From the NCBI GenBank assembly GCA_024704765.1, contig JAKMXF010000122.1, positions 705,068 through 769,067 of the forward strand: a stretch of 64,000 bases of DNA, written 5' to 3'. Shown here one piece after another: positions 51,901 through 55,100 of the stretch. The stretch is from Oopsacas minuta (taxonomy: Eukaryota > Porifera > Hexactinellida > Lyssacinosida > Leucopsacidae). The position numbers and the translations under genes were made by a program. Under the pieces are notes generated by a model. The model did not search any database. It saw only the letters and a list, made by a program, of their open reading frames with translations, and was not told the DNA's origin. Every line of letters begins with the position of its first letter. Positions within the stretch are counted from its first letter, which is position 1.

Positions 51901-52160
51901 TCCAGTTTAGCCCCAAATGCTAGAACTGCCTACGGATATTGTATACGTTCGTAAGGACAAATAATTTTGAAGTAGGTATACCAGAATAACATATTACTTA
52001 CGCCAGCTGCAGGGCTTGTAGCAGTGAGTGCAGTATCAACACTAGCATCTTCGGATACAGTAAATATATATTCAGTTGCAGTGAATGTAGGCGGAACCTG
52101 AGACAGAGCCTGTCGTAACAAAGCACTGAGTATCAAAATAAAGATTAAACTAACTTTCAT
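617..52160 (-). CDS. Giant cadherin, 5' portion: 24 exons, signal peptide plus about 20 EC repeats (3' end outside window)
   Basis: Twenty-four minus-strand exons join, with every splice phase compatible, into 2154 uninterrupted codons. Coordinates from first to last exon are given in the exon entries. Residues 1-20 are a hydrophobic signal peptide ending ALS|Q. The mature chain begins almost at once with an EC domain, with no prodomain. Nineteen EC linkers of the DxNDNxP type are visible, along with repeated LDxE, AxD and IDxxTG motifs, so there are 19 full EC repeats and most of a twentieth. EC domains are extracellular, calcium-rigidified adhesion modules. No EGF, laminin-G, transmembrane or cytoplasmic segment lies in the window. 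The frame reaches the left edge region and would stop at 610-608 unless spliced at a GTCAAG donor (616), so the gene very likely continues leftward. The long EC array recalls Fat, Dachsous or other giant cadherins of early animals; orthology cannot be assigned without the C-terminus. Introns hold many transposons. Confidence 0.93.
1777..1973 (-). CDS. Cadherin exon 23: EC19 core
   Basis: Codons 1968-2033, entering phase 1 and leaving phase 0. It shows LDVDTVGVISFEI, FNIDSSGRITL, LDFESITSFTLMVRVFDG. The GTGAGT donor sits just before the linker strand, as in exons 3 and 16. Confidence 0.92.
2173..2346 (-). CDS. Cadherin exon 22: end of EC18, start of EC19
   Basis: Codons 1910-1967, phase 1 on both sides, with short introns of 113 and 199 bp beside it. 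It encodes LDFDSGSTTFTLLVVANDS, the linker ITDENDNPPVI and LNESSPAG. The donor is GTATCT. Confidence 0.92.
2460..2924 (-). CDS. Cadherin exon 21: EC17 core and linker, most of EC18
   Basis: Codons 1755-1909, phase 1 on both sides, the longest exon (465 nt). It shows SATEVD, FSINSSTGQLSL, LDREEFEIFTFTVLATDGD, the linker IDTNDNTPKF, then AADGDATMP and FSIDSMSGEVSVS of EC18. The donor is GTTAAT. Confidence 0.93.
3565..3623. repeat. Perfect 26-bp hairpin with 7-nt loop
   Basis: Positions 3565-3590 are the exact reverse complement of 3598-3623, with loop gtttcag. It lies in cadherin intron 20 (2925-4489). A diverged relative of the surrounding sequence is at about 12900-13015, so this is probably the centre of a foldback transposon rather than a unique gene. 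Confidence 0.85.
4490..4763 (-). CDS. Cadherin exon 20: EC16 core and linker
   Basis: Codons 1664 to first base of 1755. It shows AIDLDSGTNALLSYEI, ASDSSSTPSDS and the degenerate linker LGENEDIPVY. The phase-1 donor GTGAAT was chosen over an earlier GTATAT because exon 21 starts in phase 1. The resulting linker-proximal stretch YIYTRVY is unusual. Confidence 0.82.
4842..5056. mobile_element. TA-flanked Tc1/mariner-type miniature element
   Basis: Imperfect terminal inverted repeats, CAGTTAAAGACAAAAGTATT at the left and AATACTTTGTTCTTTAACTG at the right, are flanked by TA on both sides (4840-4841, 5057-5058). No coding capacity. It shares the TIR pattern CAGT..ACAAAAGTATTCGA with the 915-bp element at 25900-26814. 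Confidence 0.75.
5058..5866. mobile_element. Foldback element, copy 1 of family with CATGGCTTACTATATACAC ends
   Basis: Reads as a long imperfect inverted repeat, with arms beginning CACAACTAGCTAAGCAAAG and ending in its complement and CCATG. It is strongly similar over its length to 27969-28778. The left terminus abuts the TA-flanked element ending at 5056 and appears truncated. Non-coding, in cadherin intron 19. Confidence 0.65.
6545..6876 (-). CDS. Cadherin exon 19: EC15 core and linker, start of EC16
   Basis: Codons 1553-1663, entering phase 1 and leaving phase 0. It contains ANDNDDNTVITYSL, FSINSTTGEISV, IDFEMSSSHEITVQSSDG, the canonical linker GDVNDNPPTF and LETIPIGTTILAVQ. The donor is GTTTGT. 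Confidence 0.93.
7130..7293. repeat. Foldback repeat of about 164 bp
   Basis: Arms of about 65 bp, starting CCAGTTTGTGCCGACAGC and ending in the imperfect complement GCTGTCGGCGCAGACTGG, enclose a short AT-rich spacer. No reading frame. It lies in cadherin intron 18. Confidence 0.7.
7985..8165 (+). repeat. Dispersed repeat, copy of the 'GTGGTCACTTGACCATATT' family
   Basis: Shares ordered blocks (cgtcgtttgagtggtcac, aacattccattctcgaa, ccctatcgagtgaccacc, gacgccag..actagc) with 21783-21915, about 38140-38230, 38455-38665 and 38990-39120, the last two inverted. A short piece is at about 12020-12075. No coding capacity; probably a non-autonomous transposon family. Confidence 0.6.
8325..8520. repeat. 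Foldback element with roughly 80-bp arms
   Basis: The left arm starts CCTTCATCTTACGATATATC and runs through GATAACTCGTTTG. The right arm is its imperfect complement ending ATCATAATATGAAGG. Non-coding, in cadherin intron 18. Confidence 0.7.
8598..8739. repeat. 20-bp tandem repeat array, about 6-7 copies
   Basis: The unit is gtgaaaaatctaccaaaatt with variants (gatgaaaagtctaacaaaa). It is a minisatellite in cadherin intron 18, 100 bp from a miniature hAT element. Confidence 0.8.
8837..8916. mobile_element. 80-bp miniature hAT element with perfect 8-bp target duplication
   Basis: The ends CAGTGGTTCTCAAAC and GGTTGAGAACCAATG are imperfect inverted repeats of the type seen on Charlie-like hAT transposons. 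The flanking 8-mers caataggc (8829-8836 and 8917-8924) are identical. Only about 50 bp of interior remain. It sits in cadherin intron 18. Confidence 0.85.
9907..10360. mobile_element. Non-autonomous hAT element (454 bp) with 8-bp target duplication
   Basis: The left end is CAGTGGCACATCCAGGGGGG and the right end is ATTCCTGGATCCGCCACTG. Flanking 8-mers are tatggtag and tatggtaa (7 of 8 match). The right 170 bp resemble the right subterminal region of the larger hAT at 34049-37388: cagtagaaa..ctaatgtt, then aggggctt, cagcgcc.cccaga and cccagctgg. This indicates an internal-deletion derivative of a related element. Confidence 0.85.
10531..10740 (-). CDS. Cadherin exon 18: end of EC14, start of EC15
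   Basis: Codons 1483-1552, phase 1 on both sides. It shows LDRELRDLYTLVITVNDG, the linker VTDVNDQIPLF and NELSEDSVDG. Intron 18 (6877-10530) carries two hAT-type miniature elements and foldbacks. Confidence 0.91.
10806..11354. mobile_element. Inverted-repeat element, CATAGCATTCTA family (about 550 bp)
   Basis: The termini catagcattctatacac..aaggcaatg and its complement cattgccttagtgtgtagaa enclose non-coding DNA. A longer relative is at 41627-42982 and a half copy at about 5873-6340. It lies in cadherin intron 17, about 65 bp from exon 18. Confidence 0.7.
11539..11880 (-). pseudogene. Non-LTR retrotransposon remnant, C-terminal end of reverse transcriptase ORF
   Basis: Read on the minus strand, the last stretch gives FSIVAPQLWKKLPITIRMA, then a lysine/leucine-rich tail and a stop at 11541-11539. 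This is the conserved C-terminal signature of CR1/Jockey-like LINE reverse transcriptases. Upstream, in other frames, KRDHITPLL and poorly preserved YLKGFNSKY strands are seen, so several frameshifts separate the pieces. It is 5'-truncated, as expected for LINE insertions, and lies in cadherin intron 17. Confidence 0.62.
13029..13441. mobile_element. Nested foldback element
   Basis: The outer arms TGGAACCTGACGGAATTTG (13029) and TGGAACTTGATGGAATTTG (complement, ending 13441) enclose inner arms, 13119-13191 against 13300-13372. A perfect 17-bp hairpin lies at 13385-13422. Non-coding, in cadherin intron 17. Confidence 0.65.
13385..13422. repeat. Perfect 17-bp hairpin with 4-nt loop
   Basis: 13385-13401 is the exact reverse complement of 13406-13422, with loop aagc. 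No run of T or A suggests an RNA polymerase III or bacterial terminator; it is embedded in a foldback element. Confidence 0.9.
13755..13985 (+). repeat. Dispersed repeat, 'GTTGTCAAGGAAAGGATTTATGG' family, with TCTG microsatellite
   Basis: The block order is (tctg)n, gtcgttgtcaaggaaaagat, a gap, tgtcgcataactatgt, tatcaagaaagt. The same order occurs at 17575-17660, inverted at 17940-18075, at 30131-30320, at about 46430-46480 and at 47090-47200. It is a dispersed repeat of unknown class with no coding capacity. Confidence 0.65.
13765..13806. repeat. TCTG tetranucleotide microsatellite
   Basis: About ten copies of gtct/tctg with one gtcta interruption. Related gtttgtttg runs occur at the same place in other copies of this repeat family. 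Confidence 0.95.
14429..15110 (+). pseudogene. Decayed transposase fragment, probably P-element/THAP9-like
   Basis: One frame starts RNAPRKRVYREDELETF and continues through ESNAPPGFQFKRSEGHILF to a stop at 14732-14734. Other frames pick up ISLPLSQWFVQ, LKRISMLVNF, LDELKER and a PPDSVA..YAFT segment. The order resembles the N-terminal half of P-element-type transposases as I recall them, broken by several frameshifts. No catalytic region can be recognised after about 15000. It lies in cadherin intron 17. The family assignment is tentative; protein-coding ancestry is more secure. Confidence 0.45.
16038..16242 (-). CDS. Cadherin exon 17: EC13 linker, first half of EC14
   Basis: Codons 1415 to first base of 1483. 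It starts at the linker strand VVTLLDINDNDPVF and ends in FTISSTSNT. The GTTTGT donor was chosen over a downstream GTAATC because only the phase-1 site continues the EC fold in exon 18. Intron 17 (10741-16037) is the longest intron. Confidence 0.88.
17670..18677. mobile_element. About 1-kb inverted-repeat element with GC-rich hairpin-bearing ends
   Basis: Arms of roughly 200 bp (17670-17870 and complement of 18470-18677) are highly similar. Each outer end carries a GC-rich module of three consecutive mini-hairpins: gagcc-ttt-ggctc, tcgc-ttc-gcga and ggcg-catta-cgcc. The rest is AT-rich and includes an inverted copy of the GTTGTCAAGGAAAGG repeat at 17940-18075. Non-coding; it ends about 40 bp from cadherin exon 16. 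Confidence 0.7.
18718..18971 (-). CDS. Cadherin exon 16: EC13 core
   Basis: Codons 1330-1414, entering phase 1 and leaving phase 0. It contains SATDLDSTTNGEISYTV, FTMDATTGRLTT, LDRETQASYTLMICAFD and a second CysX12Cys pair (CAFDKGATPMSVC). The donor GTTAGA is weak but frame-consistent. Its 3' side lies about 40 bp from the end of a foldback repeat. Confidence 0.89.
19801..20047 (-). CDS. Cadherin exon 15: EC12 core and linker
   Basis: Codons 1248 to first base of 1330. It shows FATDADNADVVTYSI, FVINSSSGVIYT, FDFETTQVYYLLLEASD and the linker LDINDNPPIF. It leaves phase 1 at a GTAAGT donor inside the linker. Confidence 0.92.
20492..20706 (-). CDS. Cadherin exon 14: end of EC11, start of EC12
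   Basis: Codons 1176-1247, entering phase 1 and leaving phase 0. It encodes VISLQAKVNFDDNPQFMF, DIIATDS, the linker VADSNENPPVF and INESIGSDVSVLQ. The acceptor is GCTAG and the donor is GTAAAT. Intron 14 is 444 bp. Confidence 0.91.
21217..21495. mobile_element. TA-flanked miniature element (279 bp)
   Basis: The left end CACTTGAACCTCTATTATCC and right end GGATAAGAGGTTAGAGTG are imperfect inverted repeats, bounded by TA on both sides (21215-21216, 21496-21497). This fits a pogo/Tc1-like miniature element. Cadherin intron 13. Confidence 0.65.
21528..22396. mobile_element. Inverted-repeat element interrupted by a nested hAT element
   Basis: About 100 bp at 21528-21625 (tagtccagctgctaag..gttcatt..gaaagtgccatttt..gatagga.aggggac) is matched by the complement of 22296-22396. 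The element at 21987-22288 sits inside it with its own 8-bp duplication, so it inserted later. Interior 21783-21915 is a copy of the GTGGTCACTTGACC dispersed repeat. Confidence 0.65.
21987..22288. mobile_element. Non-autonomous hAT element (302 bp) with perfect 8-bp target duplication
   Basis: The left end is CAAGGGCGGAACCAGGGGGG and the right end is ATTCCTGGATCCGCCACT. The flanking 8-mers gggtcccc (21979-21986 and 22289-22296) are identical. The right part shares cagacccc.ggctggataattatcc with the element at 9907-10360. Confidence 0.85.
22727..22982 (-). CDS. Cadherin exon 13: EC10 linker, first half of EC11
   Basis: Codons 1091 to first base of 1176. It shows TDKVTPVFTTSISFTVTV, the weakly conserved linker TGVNEHAPSF, then ATDMDD and FKIDSSTG. 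The phase-1 donor GTTGTT is weak, but it is required because exon 14 supplies the matching VISLQA strand. Confidence 0.87.
23791..23958 (+). other. Orphan coding-like stretch, unidentified
   Basis: A single frame reads QFKISTLAKLKEWCGLHPF, then an acidic/hydrophobic segment with ALILFTLPPGQRIW, and stops soon after at about 23970. The composition is protein-like, but I recognise no family. It lies in cadherin intron 12, close to a hAT miniature element, and may be a transposon gene remnant. Confidence 0.3.
24082..24563. mobile_element. Non-autonomous hAT-like element (about 480 bp)
   Basis: The ends CAGTGGCGTATCCAGAGGGG and AATCCTGGATACGGCACTG form inverted repeats of the same type as other hAT elements here. 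The inner ends are rich in accccctca. Flanking 8-mers aatgacat and aacataaa do not match well, so the duplication is lost or the end is shifted. Confidence 0.68.
24828..25069 (-). CDS. Cadherin exon 12: EC10 core
   Basis: Codons 1010-1090, entering phase 1 and leaving phase 0. It contains LPENTPLGEFCSFSVSDAD and DFEAAKTHPLTIT. Two cysteines flank the first strands. The linker is supplied by exon 13. Intron 12 is 22983-24827. Confidence 0.9.
25900..26814. mobile_element. Long-arm foldback Tc1/mariner-type element (915 bp) with TA duplication
   Basis: It starts CAGTCAGGGGACAAAAGCAT and ends in the near-exact complement, flanked by TA (25898-25899 and 26815-26816). The arms are roughly 370-400 bp and nearly identical apart from scattered differences, around a centre of ccacttgtgccac/gtggcac repeats. 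No transposase. It lies in cadherin intron 11. Confidence 0.88.
27969..28778. mobile_element. Foldback element, copy 2 (810 bp)
   Basis: Ends CATGGCCTACTATATACAC and GTGTATATAGTAGGCCATG are exact complements and extend into longer arms (tagctaagcaaagaatt). Flanks attggcga and tcggcgat suggest a degenerate 7-8-bp target duplication. A homologous copy lies at 5058-5866. Its edge is about 50 bp from cadherin exon 11. Confidence 0.8.
28832..29110 (-). CDS. Cadherin exon 11: EC9 core and linker
   Basis: Codons 916-1009, phase 1 on both sides. It contains SAEETNGDENTQITYSL, LDYETLNILMLSVTATDG and the linker NNVNDNAPIL. The GTAAGT donor lies in the EC linker itself. A foldback element (27969-28778) begins only about 50 bp into intron 11. 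Confidence 0.92.
29211..29387 (-). CDS. Cadherin exon 10: end of EC8, start of EC9
   Basis: Codons 857-916, phase 1 on both sides. It encodes IDREEFSEITLNIAATD, the linker INDENDIGPRF and the first strand of EC9. The adjacent intron 10 is only 100 bp, one of the three shortest in the gene. Confidence 0.92.
30131..30320 (+). repeat. Dispersed repeat, 'GTTGTCAAGGAAAGG' family copy
   Basis: Contains gttgtttgtttatttgtttg, tcgaggaaaggatttatggt and aacatgctgaatccgatttt, in the order found at 18000-18190 and 13755-13985. Non-coding, in cadherin intron 9. Confidence 0.6.
30536..31932. mobile_element. hAT-like element (1.4 kb) with CAGGGCCGTAGC ends
   Basis: The left end is CAGGGCCGTAGCCAGAG and the right end is CCCTAGCTACGGCCCTG. 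Flanking 8-mers gcacatcc and acacctcc match at 6 of 8. Subterminal ggaggggctaag / cagccccccctagccct are also complementary. The interior holds inverted ttctaagaattattcttag runs (about 30710-30860 and 31520-31600) but no transposase frame. Cadherin intron 9. Confidence 0.75.
32190..32648 (-). CDS. Cadherin exon 9: EC7 core and linker, most of EC8
   Basis: Codons 705-857, phase 1 on both sides, the second longest exon. It shows NATDLD, LDAEQFEFYRF, CDQGIPPLC (a likely local disulfide pair), the linker VNDLNDLSPKF, then ASDGDRTSP and FVIDADTGVL of EC8. Intron 9 (29388-32189) houses a 1.4-kb hAT-like element. Confidence 0.92.
34049..37388 (+). mobile_element. hAT-superfamily DNA transposon, full length but decayed
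   Basis: The ends are ATAGGCGGACGCATGG and CTAGATCCGCCTATG. The 8-mers taagccgc (34041-34048) and taagcccc (37389-37396) form a 7-of-8 target duplication. Subterminal G/C runs (gggggtccagg, ccttggaccccct) also pair. It encodes one transposase in plus orientation, antisense to the host cadherin gene, and sits wholly within cadherin intron 8. The one-base ambiguity at each end does not change the size (about 3.34 kb). Confidence 0.85.
34261..36842 (+). pseudogene. hAT transposase pseudogene (TTF-type zinc finger, DUF4371, hAT dimerisation)
   Basis: The domain order is intact. At 34770-35000 there is a TTF-type finger region (WPDRYRWLVYS, CKFCILF, H-rich tail). At 35100-35780 there is a DUF4371/RNase-H-like core (FCGKQNLPLRGHRD, GDEVTD, VHCHSHVLNLSIAS). 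At 36640-36842 there is the hAT dimerisation region (CEAERSFSCLRKVKTYLRS). The copy is dead. TGA stops occur at 34501-34503 and 35784-35786. Frameshifts are needed near 35060-35075, at the A run near 35828-35834 and near 36615-36635. The usual catalytic YDGA motif reads YGGA near 35578. It resembles ZMYM1/'52 kDa repressor of PKR inhibitor'-like hAT proteins that are common in invertebrates. Confidence 0.88.
37610..37868 (-). CDS. Cadherin exon 8: EC6 core and linker, start of EC7
   Basis: Codons 619 to first base of 705, leaving phase 1. The first part (QGANVAFILTITG) is a divergent EC core without a clear LDRE. It is followed by YTLTIEVTDG and the linker LDVNNNAPIF. Intron 8 (32649-37609) contains the decayed hAT transposon on the opposite strand. 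Confidence 0.9.
38455..39120 (-). repeat. Two inverted copies of the GTGGTCACTTGACC dispersed repeat
   Basis: 38455-38665 and 38990-39120 both contain, on the minus strand, cgtcgtt..gtggccact/gtggtcact, cattccattctcaaac and the gaccccttctt..gacgcc block. A plus-strand fragment of the same family lies just upstream at about 38140-38230. No coding content, in cadherin intron 7. Confidence 0.55.
39545..39877 (-). CDS. Cadherin exon 7: EC5 core and linker, start of EC6
   Basis: Codons 508-618, phase 0 on both sides. It shows FTLDPDTGEL, LDFNTISEYTITIIATD, the linker VNDINNNSPVL (N replaces the usual second D) and NEDLPVGSIVF with SALDKD of EC6. The donor is GTAGTT. Confidence 0.92.
40799..41560 (+). 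pseudogene. Integrase-core (KRBA2/Ginger-like) pseudogene
   Basis: An open stretch from 40799 reads FDIIKRAHIQTGNSGRW, then an ITRESIELYKSLCVECQKK zinc-binding-like region and KRPTTKGVVVRP. A frameshift near 41030 leads to QVDLIDMQS, the first catalytic Asp. Further fragments show NGSEFTAHVIGEL, AWLGENYSEDW and SSYHSGIKQSPSKALFGTE. The second catalytic Asp position reads Tyr and the expected Glu is replaced by a stop (SQGSV then TAA). It is therefore an inactive rve-type integrase like those of KRBA2-related DNA transposons. It lies antisense in cadherin intron 6. Confidence 0.75.
41627..42982. mobile_element. Inverted-repeat element, CATAGCATTCTA family, with a nested TA element
   Basis: The ends are aacattctataaggcgattg and its complement ccatggccttatgtatagaatgct. 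Inner arms (tgcactttttcccaaatat; attgttaagtatcaaaa) and a central ctataactctagaatgtgccaactt-type repeat also fold back. The 42531-42915 element is inserted within it. Non-coding, in cadherin intron 6. Confidence 0.6.
42531..42915. mobile_element. TA-flanked pogo-type miniature element (385 bp)
   Basis: The left end is CAGTGGAAGCTGCTTATCC and the right end is GATTAAGCGGCTTCCACTG, flanked by TA (42529-42530, 42916-42917). The interior repeats gattaaccgatt motifs. No coding capacity. Confidence 0.8.
43114..43161. repeat. Perfect 18-bp hairpin
   Basis: 43114-43131 and 43144-43161 are exact reverse complements around a 12-nt AT-rich loop. It lies in cadherin intron 6. Too short for a typical pre-miRNA; function unknown. 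Confidence 0.85.
43894..44235 (-). CDS. Cadherin exon 6: EC4 core and linker, start of EC5
   Basis: Codons 394-507, phase 0 on both sides. It contains FDISASTGLL, FDREIKDQFTF, the canonical linker ITDVNDNSPEF, then the start of EC5 with VEDDDG. Intron 6 (39878-43893) carries an integrase pseudogene and a large foldback element. Confidence 0.93.
44645..44886 (-). CDS. Cadherin exon 5: end of EC3, start of EC4
   Basis: Codons 313-393, entering phase 1 and leaving phase 0. The EC3 linker is the degenerate NENEFPPTF in place of DxNDNxP. It ends in VQATDDDT before a GTGAGC donor. Intron 5 is only 409 bp (44236-44644). Confidence 0.91.
45713..45899. mobile_element. TA-flanked pogo-type miniature element (187 bp)
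   Basis: The left end is CAGTGGAACATCGTTAATAC and the right end is AATAGGTTCCAATG, with TA outside both ends. It shares tacgaac, atttacaca and ctccggg.taatacgaac blocks with 58969-59132 and 61924-62082. Cadherin intron 4. Confidence 0.72.
46083..46247. mobile_element. TA-flanked pogo-type miniature element (165 bp)
   Basis: The left end is CAGTAGACCTCGGATATC and the right end is TTAACCGAGTTCTACTG, bounded by TA on both sides (46081-46082, 46248-46249). Cadherin intron 4. Confidence 0.78.
46521..46749 (-). CDS. Cadherin exon 4: end of EC2, first half of EC3
   Basis: Codons 237 to first base of 313. It starts at the linker strand TVLIIDINDEDPIF and runs to FTIDPTTG, leaving phase 1 inside the TG glycine codon. 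The donor is GTATGT. Intron 4 (44887-46520) holds two TA-flanked miniature elements. Confidence 0.92.
47090..47200 (+). repeat. Dispersed repeat, 'GTTGTCAAGGAAAGG' family fragment
   Basis: Contains tgtttatttgtttattgg, gttctcaaggatttatggc, ttgcataactatgta and tgtttatcaagaaagtgaa in the family order. Cadherin intron 3. Confidence 0.55.
47744..47992 (-). CDS. Cadherin exon 3: middle of EC2
   Basis: Codons 154-236, phase 0 on both sides. It carries VTDADIG, FAIDSDGNIRT and LDFETTPSYQLTIRAT, the core strands of an EC domain with no linker of its own. The donor GTGAGT falls just before the calcium-linker strand, which is supplied by exon 4. Confidence 0.91.
49108..49145. repeat. CATGGC palindromic cluster
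   Basis: Five CATGGC/GCCATG half-sites are packed into 38 bp at the end of a foldback-type repeat (about 48430-49145) that resembles 25440-25690. It includes several overlapping perfect palindromes such as ggccatggcc. Cadherin intron 2. Confidence 0.8.
50218..50517 (-). CDS. Cadherin exon 2: rest of EC1, start of EC2
   Basis: Codons 54-153, phase 0 on both sides. It shows ATD, IDPITGNL, LDRE and the linker DVNDNAPVF that closes EC1. The acceptor is TTGTAG and the donor is GTATGA. Intron 2 is 47993-50217 and carries a foldback element with a CATGGC-rich palindrome. Confidence 0.93.
50901..50998. repeat. 14-bp tandem repeat, 7 copies
   Basis: The unit ttttgtttatagga occurs seven times in a row with a single t-to-c change in the second copy. 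This near-identity implies recent expansion. Cadherin intron 1. Confidence 0.95.
52002..52160 (-). CDS. Cadherin exon 1: signal peptide and start of EC1
   Basis: Codons 1-53. The ATG at 52160-52158 is the first in-frame Met after an upstream TAA 24 nt away, and it has A at -3. It encodes a hydrophobic leader followed by PPTFTATEYIFTVSED, the first EC strand. The exon ends at a GTAAGT donor, phase 0. Intron 1 (50518-52001) holds a 14-bp tandem repeat array. Confidence 0.88.
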
Positions 52161-55100
52161 CTTCTCAAACCAAACATAGAATTAGAATCCAAAAGCAATT
52201 ACAATCAATAAAGAAAGTAAGAAATGTATTTATTTGTAATTATAAGTTTTAGATAAGAACATACTACTATTCTAATAGCAATAGAATGCATCTCTTTCAT
52301 TACCACCCAAGTAGCATAGTTTGATATCATTTTAGAGCCTATCACTACAAATATTCAAAATTATTACGTACATAAATTTTATGACGACAATGATTCTAGT
52401 TTGCAGACATAGAAGTGAATAATCTAAAATTATACATTTGTGTTAGTCAGTGTGTGCAGGACACCTGGCTAATCACATTTTAGTATCTCGACCTCCTTAA
52501 AGGATTGTATACTATACCACCTCAGGGCTGTAGGAGCCGGTGTGGCAGGTGCGACGCTCGCCGCACCAATAATTCAGAATTTCTATTATTATTAATGGTC
52601 AGATGTGATGAATTCCGCACAATGTACCTCGCGGTACCAATTATTTTTTGCTTCCTAAGTCCCTGCACCTCTATCAGTTCGAAATTATACAATTCGTTAA
52701 TAATTTATAATCTACGTGTATAATTATACACATTTAGACAGGTGAAAGTTTAATTCCTGCTTTAAAATTTTAATTAGTGCGGAGTAGCCGAACCACATTA
52801 CTGTAAATTTCTCGCCGTACCAATTTTCGAAGGGATGTACCGGGCCTGCAAAGATTAATTAATTAATCCAAAGATTCTATTTTCGTATTCCTATAATATA
52901 CGATTAAGCGGTTAACATCTAATATAATCCAAAATTACAACCAATGCTTAACTGATTGATTATTATGTTAATGTGTTATATTATATTTTCATTAAATAAT
53001 CATTGTGTATGCAACTATGATTTCCTTACAACAATATTTTTTGTCTCTTGAACATTGAGGAGTATATATAATAGAACCAGGCCCAGATTAACCTATACGC
53101 CAACTAAGACATGTCTTAGGGCAGGGTTTCTTAACCGGGGGTCAATGGACCCCCAAGGGGTCCGTAGGTGTCCCTCAGGGGGTCCATACCGTCGAGTAGA
53201 AAAGGAGTTTCATGTACTTTGCAAACTTTGCATTCTTTTTATATAAGAAATATTTTTTCTCGCAATTATCATAACATACTAATTCTGAATCATACAAATT
53301 TTACTAATATACTAAATATCTAGTAATTCATAAGACCATAGTTTTTCTTCAGATTTATCATGCGAGCGAATAAGAAAATTGTGCCAACTTAACGCATTAT
53401 TTAGTTTGTAGTATTTATACACTATCCAGAATATTCGTGGTATCCAATTGTTGCGTTATTGAACTCAAATTACAAACAGTAAATTTTTGGGCTCGCTTCG
53501 CTCACATTTTACCCTCAATATCATGTTATATCACCAAAATCTCAGTTATATACTTCGTATATACCCTCGCAAATACCTTGAATTGATCTAAGTACTAAGG
53601 GTTATGGAGCAGTAACCGTATGTACAAGTATGAAAGTCATGTGACAATACAAAGGGAACTAATTTCAGTTGTTCCTGGAAAATTATTGAGAAATTTGCCG
53701 TCAATTTCGCATATATTGTATTACACCAGCTGTGGGATCCTCCAGACATGATTTATTAGTATTAGTCTGTTGACTCTGTTCTCCTCAAAAGCGGGGCTAT
53801 TTATGTGGTTCAATTTAATCCGACATAACACTAAATGTGTGATCGAAAAATCAGGACAACTGACTAGCCCCTTTGGTTCCACCGCCCTTGCCCACTTATA
53901 GAGGTAAATTTCAAAGGTGTTAGGCATAATTTCTTTAACTATGCCCCATTCTCCACATATAGAGGTTCGTTTCGAATCGAAATGAATGAAAGTGGATCAA
54001 AATTGTCCCGCTTATAGAGCTCCCCATTTATAGAGACCCCACATAAAGTGGTTGCCCTTTACGTATATAAAATTGTTCCCTACTAGGGGTGTAGTGCTCA
54101 AATTTCTACTGGGGGAGCGCTTATTAAAGAATATATTAAGCAAAAATTGGTAAACAAAGTTATTTTTCTATCAACGAAACATGTTGTAATCCACATTACG
54201 AGTAATATAAACCAAAAATACTTCCAAATAATGTTGTCCTTCTTCGGTGCAAATGTAACAGTCAACTCCGCAATCCATTCTTGCCAAACGATTCTATATT
54301 AATAATCTTCTAAAAGCGTCAGTATTGAATTCTAGGTTCATTTTACTACTCTTTGCAACATCCCTGAGTAAGTTGGAAATAATGAAATAATCTTTTATGA
54401 AATTTCACATGACTGTATGTGTAGCCATAAATTATTGAGAGACAGTATGGCAAAGCCCAATTGCACCGCTGTTTTAATCGTCTAGAATATTCAAAATTGC
54501 CACACAGTTGATAGGATCACTTGGCCAAAACAGTGCAGTGCGACGTTAAATAATTCCGAAGACCGGGCCAACACGTGTAATCCGCTTAATTGGTTGGAAA
54601 TGGCCTGGAGCCGATGTTACCCTATTAAGAGGAGTTGACTAAAGTACGAAAGAAGGGCAACTCCAGAAAACTTAATCTACCTTTATTATAATAAAATAAC
54701 AATGATCAAGTTAAAGTGAGGGAGTGCCTCCCCCCCTTGAATTTGTAGTGGGGAGCGGCGCTTCCCCTCGCTCCCCCTACACTACACCCCTGTTTCCTAC
54801 ATATATTACCACACTCTTTTACATGTATAGTAACATGGGCGTACGTACCGGAAGGGTTGGCGGGGCTATGGGTCTACCAATAATTCCATACACCCCAAGT
54901 GACCAACCGAACACTGGTTTGACCAGCATTTGTAGCGACAGCTTGTATCACGAAATTTCAAAAATTCGAATCATTCGAAAATTATTTTAATTTACCATTC
55001 AATGTCATGTTTGCGTCGAATTTTTATAGAAACTATTATCCTTACTTATTTTGTAATAAACCGTGAAACGGTATGCAGCATATGGAAAGTGATAGGTCAT

